In this document: piece after piece, positions 63,833 to 64,000 of the stretch
Position numbering within the stretch: the first letter of the stretch is position 1
Layout: each line of letters begins with the position of its first letter
DNA from: Bacillus sp. FJAT-25509
Lineage (GTDB): Bacteria > Bacillota > Bacilli > Bacillales > Bacillaceae_G
Direction of reading: 5' to 3'
Assembly (NCBI RefSeq): GCF_001420605.1
Contig: NZ_LJIZ01000038.1
Span: 310,001-374,000 of the forward strand
Length of the DNA: 64,000 bases
The notes under the pieces: model-generated
The model's database searches: none
What the model saw: the letters and a program-made list of their open reading frames with translations, nothing else
What the model was told of the DNA's origin: nothing
Made by a program: the position numbers and the translations under genes

Positions 63833-64000
63833 ATGGACCTCGAAAATATTGTTTTACGAAATATTGAAGAGCGGATTAAACGTCTAAGGACGAAACAAGA
63901 TGAAGAAGGTTCTTGGGAATATTGTTTTGAAGGTTCATTAATAACGGATAGTTTTATGATTTTATTAATGAATGATCTTGAATACAAAAATCAAAAAATA
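63833..64000 (+). CDS. sqhC: Squalene-hopene cyclase / sporulenol synthase, 5' part
   Basis: The gene is cut by the window end; 56 codons are visible. IEERIKRLRTKQDEEGSWEY and CFEGSLITDSFMILLM match the N-terminus of B. subtilis SqhC, with the QW-type DGSW...CFEG pattern and a Thr-(Asp/Asn)-Ser-Phe string. The enzyme cyclises polyprenes in the membrane, in Bacillus making sporulene from tetraprenyl-beta-curcumene. ATG at 63833 follows GAGGTGG. Confidence 0.82.
   Translation, partial: MDLENIVLRNIEERIKRLRTKQDEEGSWEYCFEGSLITDSFMILLMNDLEYKNQKI

Overview
The window reads as chromosome of a low-GC, endospore-forming Bacillaceae bacterium. The evidence is an AT-rich composition, Bacillus-type ribosome binding sites (AAGGAGG, GAGGTG), many TTG and GTG starts, intrinsic terminators after most units, a HutP-regulated hut operon, an argCJBD operon, and the 5' end of a sporulenol/squalene-hopene cyclase gene at the right edge. 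No rRNA, tRNA, CRISPR array, intact insertion sequence or prophage was seen. The genus cannot be decided from the sequence alone.

Layout. 0.1-6.2 kb: a DegV lipid-binding protein, an MDR oxidoreductase, and a three-gene beta-oxidation operon (acyl-CoA dehydrogenase, thiolase, type II 3-hydroxyacyl-CoA dehydrogenase). 6.3-9.7 kb: small membrane proteins, a DUF5412 protein, an SRPBCC protein and a Clp-N/GNAT fusion. 10-14.4 kb: a secreted L,D-transpeptidase-like protein, a TetR/hydrolase operon with a perfect palindromic operator, and a cardiolipin-synthase-like enzyme. 14.5-18.8 kb: argCJBD, making ornithine from glutamate. 18.9-31 kb: single-gene units (Nudix, APH, metallopeptidase, WYL regulator with a divergent VOC gene, VanZ, SH3 protein and others), separated by a dispersed intergenic repeat and mixed with broken small genes. 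31-37.8 kb: a uridine-kinase-like protein, a site-2 protease, an acyl-CoA ligase, a matrixin-like protease and lipoproteins. 38-41.6 kb: a dockerin-bearing pseudogene, a two-component system, and a GC-rich SRPBCC gene that looks acquired. 42-51 kb: an ankyrin lipoprotein, a double DUF4822 protein, a SIMPL protein, an ABC-F protein behind an attenuator-like leader, a PsiE protein, and a protein with a Cys/Ser-rich tail. 51-57 kb: hutPHUIG, with a CodY-like box, a strong promoter and the HutP-type terminator between hutP and hutH. 57-64 kb: a 21-bp-period repeat array, a DHFR-like protein, a cluster resembling immunity genes, a HAD hydrolase, a MarR remnant beside an FMN reductase, a DUF3892 protein and the start of the cyclase gene.

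Themes. The two large metabolic blocks are histidine degradation to glutamate and arginine synthesis from glutamate, so both meet at glutamate; the beta-oxidation genes and the acyl-CoA ligase form a fatty-acid-use theme. The least explained parts are (1) the dispersed intergenic module that combines an inverted repeat, a terminator hairpin and a promoter -10 end, (2) the 21-bp-period repeat found at two distant sites, (3) the ABC-F leader, and (4) an unusual number of small genes broken by single-base changes in homopolymer runs or by Trp-to-TGA changes.
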